Below are positions 7,628-8,707 of a stretch of DNA of 8,707 nucleotides, one piece after another. The notes beneath the pieces are model-generated. The model did no database searches, was not told the DNA's origin, and saw nothing but the letters and a program-made list of their open reading frames with translations. The DNA comes from Thermoprotei archaeon ex4572_64 (lineage in GTDB: Archaea; Thermoproteota; Thermoprotei; Thermoproteales; Thermocladiaceae). The stretch spans positions 1-8,707 of the forward strand of contig NJDF01000056.1 in assembly GCA_002254895.1 (NCBI GenBank). Reading direction: 5' to 3'. Position numbers and translations under genes: made by a program. The stretch's first letter is position 1. Each line of letters opens with the position of its first letter.

Positions 7628-8599
7628 ATGATATTCAATACTGATAAGCATGACTTAGCATCTTTAACACCTAGAGATGCACTTGGAAGAGCACTTGTAG
7701 ATCTAGGTGAAAAGTATAGTGATGTTGTTGTAGTTACTGCTGATGTAGGTGAAGCAACTCGTGCAAAATACTTTCAATTAAAATTTCCTGAAAGATACTT
7801 CAATGTAGGTATTTCTGAACAAGATATGATTGGAGTAGCTACTGGTCTTGCACTTACAGGATTTAAAGTATATGCAGTAGCTTTCTCCATGTTTCTCATG
7901 CGTGCTTGGGAACAAGTAAGAAATTCTGTAGCTAGAATGAATGTTCCTATCAAGATTATAGGTACACATGCAGGTTTTAGTGACTCTCATGATGGAGCTA
8001 GTCATCAATGTCTTGAAGATCTTGCACTCATGAGGGTATTACCAAATTTGGTAATAATTAATCCAGCAGATGCATGTGAAGTTTATGAAGCAGTAACGGC
8101 ATCTATTGGCCTAAAATCGCCATGCTATATTAGAATTGGTAGAGACTTCTCAATAAACATTACATGTAATCTAGACTACAAGTTCGAGATTGGTAAAGCA
8201 GTGATTATTCAGGAAGGTACTGATGTATCAATATTCACTACAGGACAAATGTTACCCTTTACTGTAGAAGCTGTTAAAATTCTTGAAGAGAAGGGTATAA
8301 GTGCAGAGCTTGTACACTTCCACACTATTCAACCACTAGATGTCTCTATCATTGAGAAATCTGCTAGAAAGACAGGAGCCGTAGTTACTATTGAGGAACA
8401 TCTAGTACGTGGTGGTTTTGGTTCAGCTGTAGCTGAAGTTCTCGTACAAACTTATCCAGTACCTATGAGCATTATGGGTGCTACGAGATTTGGACATTCA
8501 GCAAAAAATCCACTAGACCTGTATAAATACTTCGGATTAACTTCTGAAGAAATAGCTGCAAGAGCAGAAGAACTTGTAAAAATTATGAAGAGACAGTAA
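7628..8599 (+). CDS. Transketolase, C-terminal subunit (pyrimidine-binding)
   Basis: The 323-residue protein is the second half of the split transketolase. It contains the pyrimidine-binding domain, with VVVTADVGEAT (34-44) and the catalytic glutamate in NVGISEQDM (E64) that activates the thiamine ring, then FSMFLMRAWEQVRNS (86-100) and THAGFSDSHDGASHQCLEDL (113-132), a conserved active-site loop. IRIGRDF ends this domain. The C-terminal transketolase domain follows from about residue 185 (VSIFTTGQM, VVTIEEHLVRGGFGSAV). Length and motif order match archaeal transketolase subunit 2. Similar domains occur in deoxyxylulose-phosphate synthase and E1-beta dehydrogenase subunits, but the adjacent N-terminal transketolase subunit settles the call. 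The start at ATG 7628 fits the TATA spacing. Confidence 0.93.
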   Translation: MIFNTDKHDLASLTPRDALGRALVDLGEKYSDVVVVTADVGEATRAKYFQLKFPERYFNVGISEQDMIGVATGLALTGFKVYAVAFSMFLMRAWEQVRNSVARMNVPIKIIGTHAGFSDSHDGASHQCLEDLALMRVLPNLVIINPADACEVYEAVTASIGLKSPCYIRIGRDFSINITCNLDYKFEIGKAVIIQEGTDVSIFTTGQMLPFTVEAVKILEEKGISAELVHFHTIQPLDVSIIEKSARKTGAVVTIEEHLVRGGFGSAVAEVLVQTYPVPMSIMGATRFGHSAKNPLDLYKYFGLTSEEIAARAEELVKIMKRQ

Positions 8600-8643
8600 T
8601 GTTTCTAGTAAATCTTAAAGTTCTTACATAGTTAAGCTACACT

Positions 8644-8707
8644 ATGAAGCTAAACTTCACTCTAAGATGTGCAACAAAGCTACACTTTGGCATTGGTGCT
8701 CTTGATA
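8644..8707 (+). CDS. Start of a probable GHMP-fold protein, possibly beta-RFAP synthase-like (partial)
   Basis: Only 21 codons are visible: MKLNFTLRCATKLHFGIGAL followed by D, running off the window end. The pattern of a short strand, then A-T/P-K/R-L-H-F-G, resembles the N-terminus of GHMP-superfamily proteins and in particular beta-ribofuranosylaminobenzene 5'-phosphate synthase-like proteins, which act in methanopterin-type cofactor synthesis and use phosphoribosyl pyrophosphate. A pentose link to the transketolase genes would make sense but is inference. ATG 8644 is 44 bases after the transketolase stop, and TCTTAAAGTT near 8614-8623 could be its TATA box. The identification rests on very few residues. 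Confidence 0.35.
   Translation, partial: MKLNFTLRCATKLHFGIGALD

Noticed and set aside
7778..8008. Minus-strand open frame inside the transketolase C-terminal gene
   Set aside because: It is antisense to conserved transketolase motifs and has no motif of its own.
1..8707. CRISPR arrays, tRNA or rRNA genes, insertion-sequence ends
   Set aside because: No regularly spaced repeats, cloverleaf-like segments, transposase motifs or terminal inverted repeats were noticed on reading either strand.

Overview
The window looks like chromosomal DNA of a thermophilic archaeon of the Thermoproteota (Crenarchaeota). The DNA is AT-rich, arginine is mostly AGA and isoleucine often ATA. The carbamoyl-phosphate synthetase sequence is of the crenarchaeal type. 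The transketolase is split into two genes, a LysJ-type aminotransferase is present, and several genes have a TATA-like box about 25-30 bases before the start codon with no Shine-Dalgarno sequence, as expected for leaderless archaeal mRNAs. The genus cannot be fixed from the sequence.

Positions 1-1677 (+) hold a two-gene module. The first is the 3' part of an ABC/RecF-like (AAA15/OLD-like) ATPase broken by an in-frame TGA and by a frameshift in a GGGG run. The second is a small PIN-like nuclease gene whose start overlaps the end of the ATPase by 14 bases. An ATPase-nuclease pair resembles the architecture of several defence systems, but here the ATPase appears to be decaying. Positions 1726-2469 (+) encode an intact DUF72 (YecE-like) protein of unknown function.

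Positions 2466-5338 (-) are carB, the large subunit of carbamoyl-phosphate synthetase, as a pseudogene. Three well-conserved fragments lie in different frames. About 42 codons are missing at the first junction and about 68 at the second, and the N-terminal piece has no start codon. No carA lies next to it. Carbamoyl phosphate feeds both arginine and pyrimidine synthesis, so loss of carB points to auxotrophy or to another copy elsewhere in the genome.

Positions 5556-8707 (+) carry intact metabolic genes: a class III aminotransferase of the LysJ/ArgD type, the N- and C-terminal transketolase subunits, and the first 21 codons of a probable GHMP-fold protein (possibly beta-RFAP synthase-like) that runs off the window. 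They are 40-46 bases apart, each with its own promoter-like TATA sequence. The two transketolase genes together make one enzyme. The aminotransferase, divergent from the dead carB, may be a survivor of an arginine/lysine biosynthesis neighbourhood.
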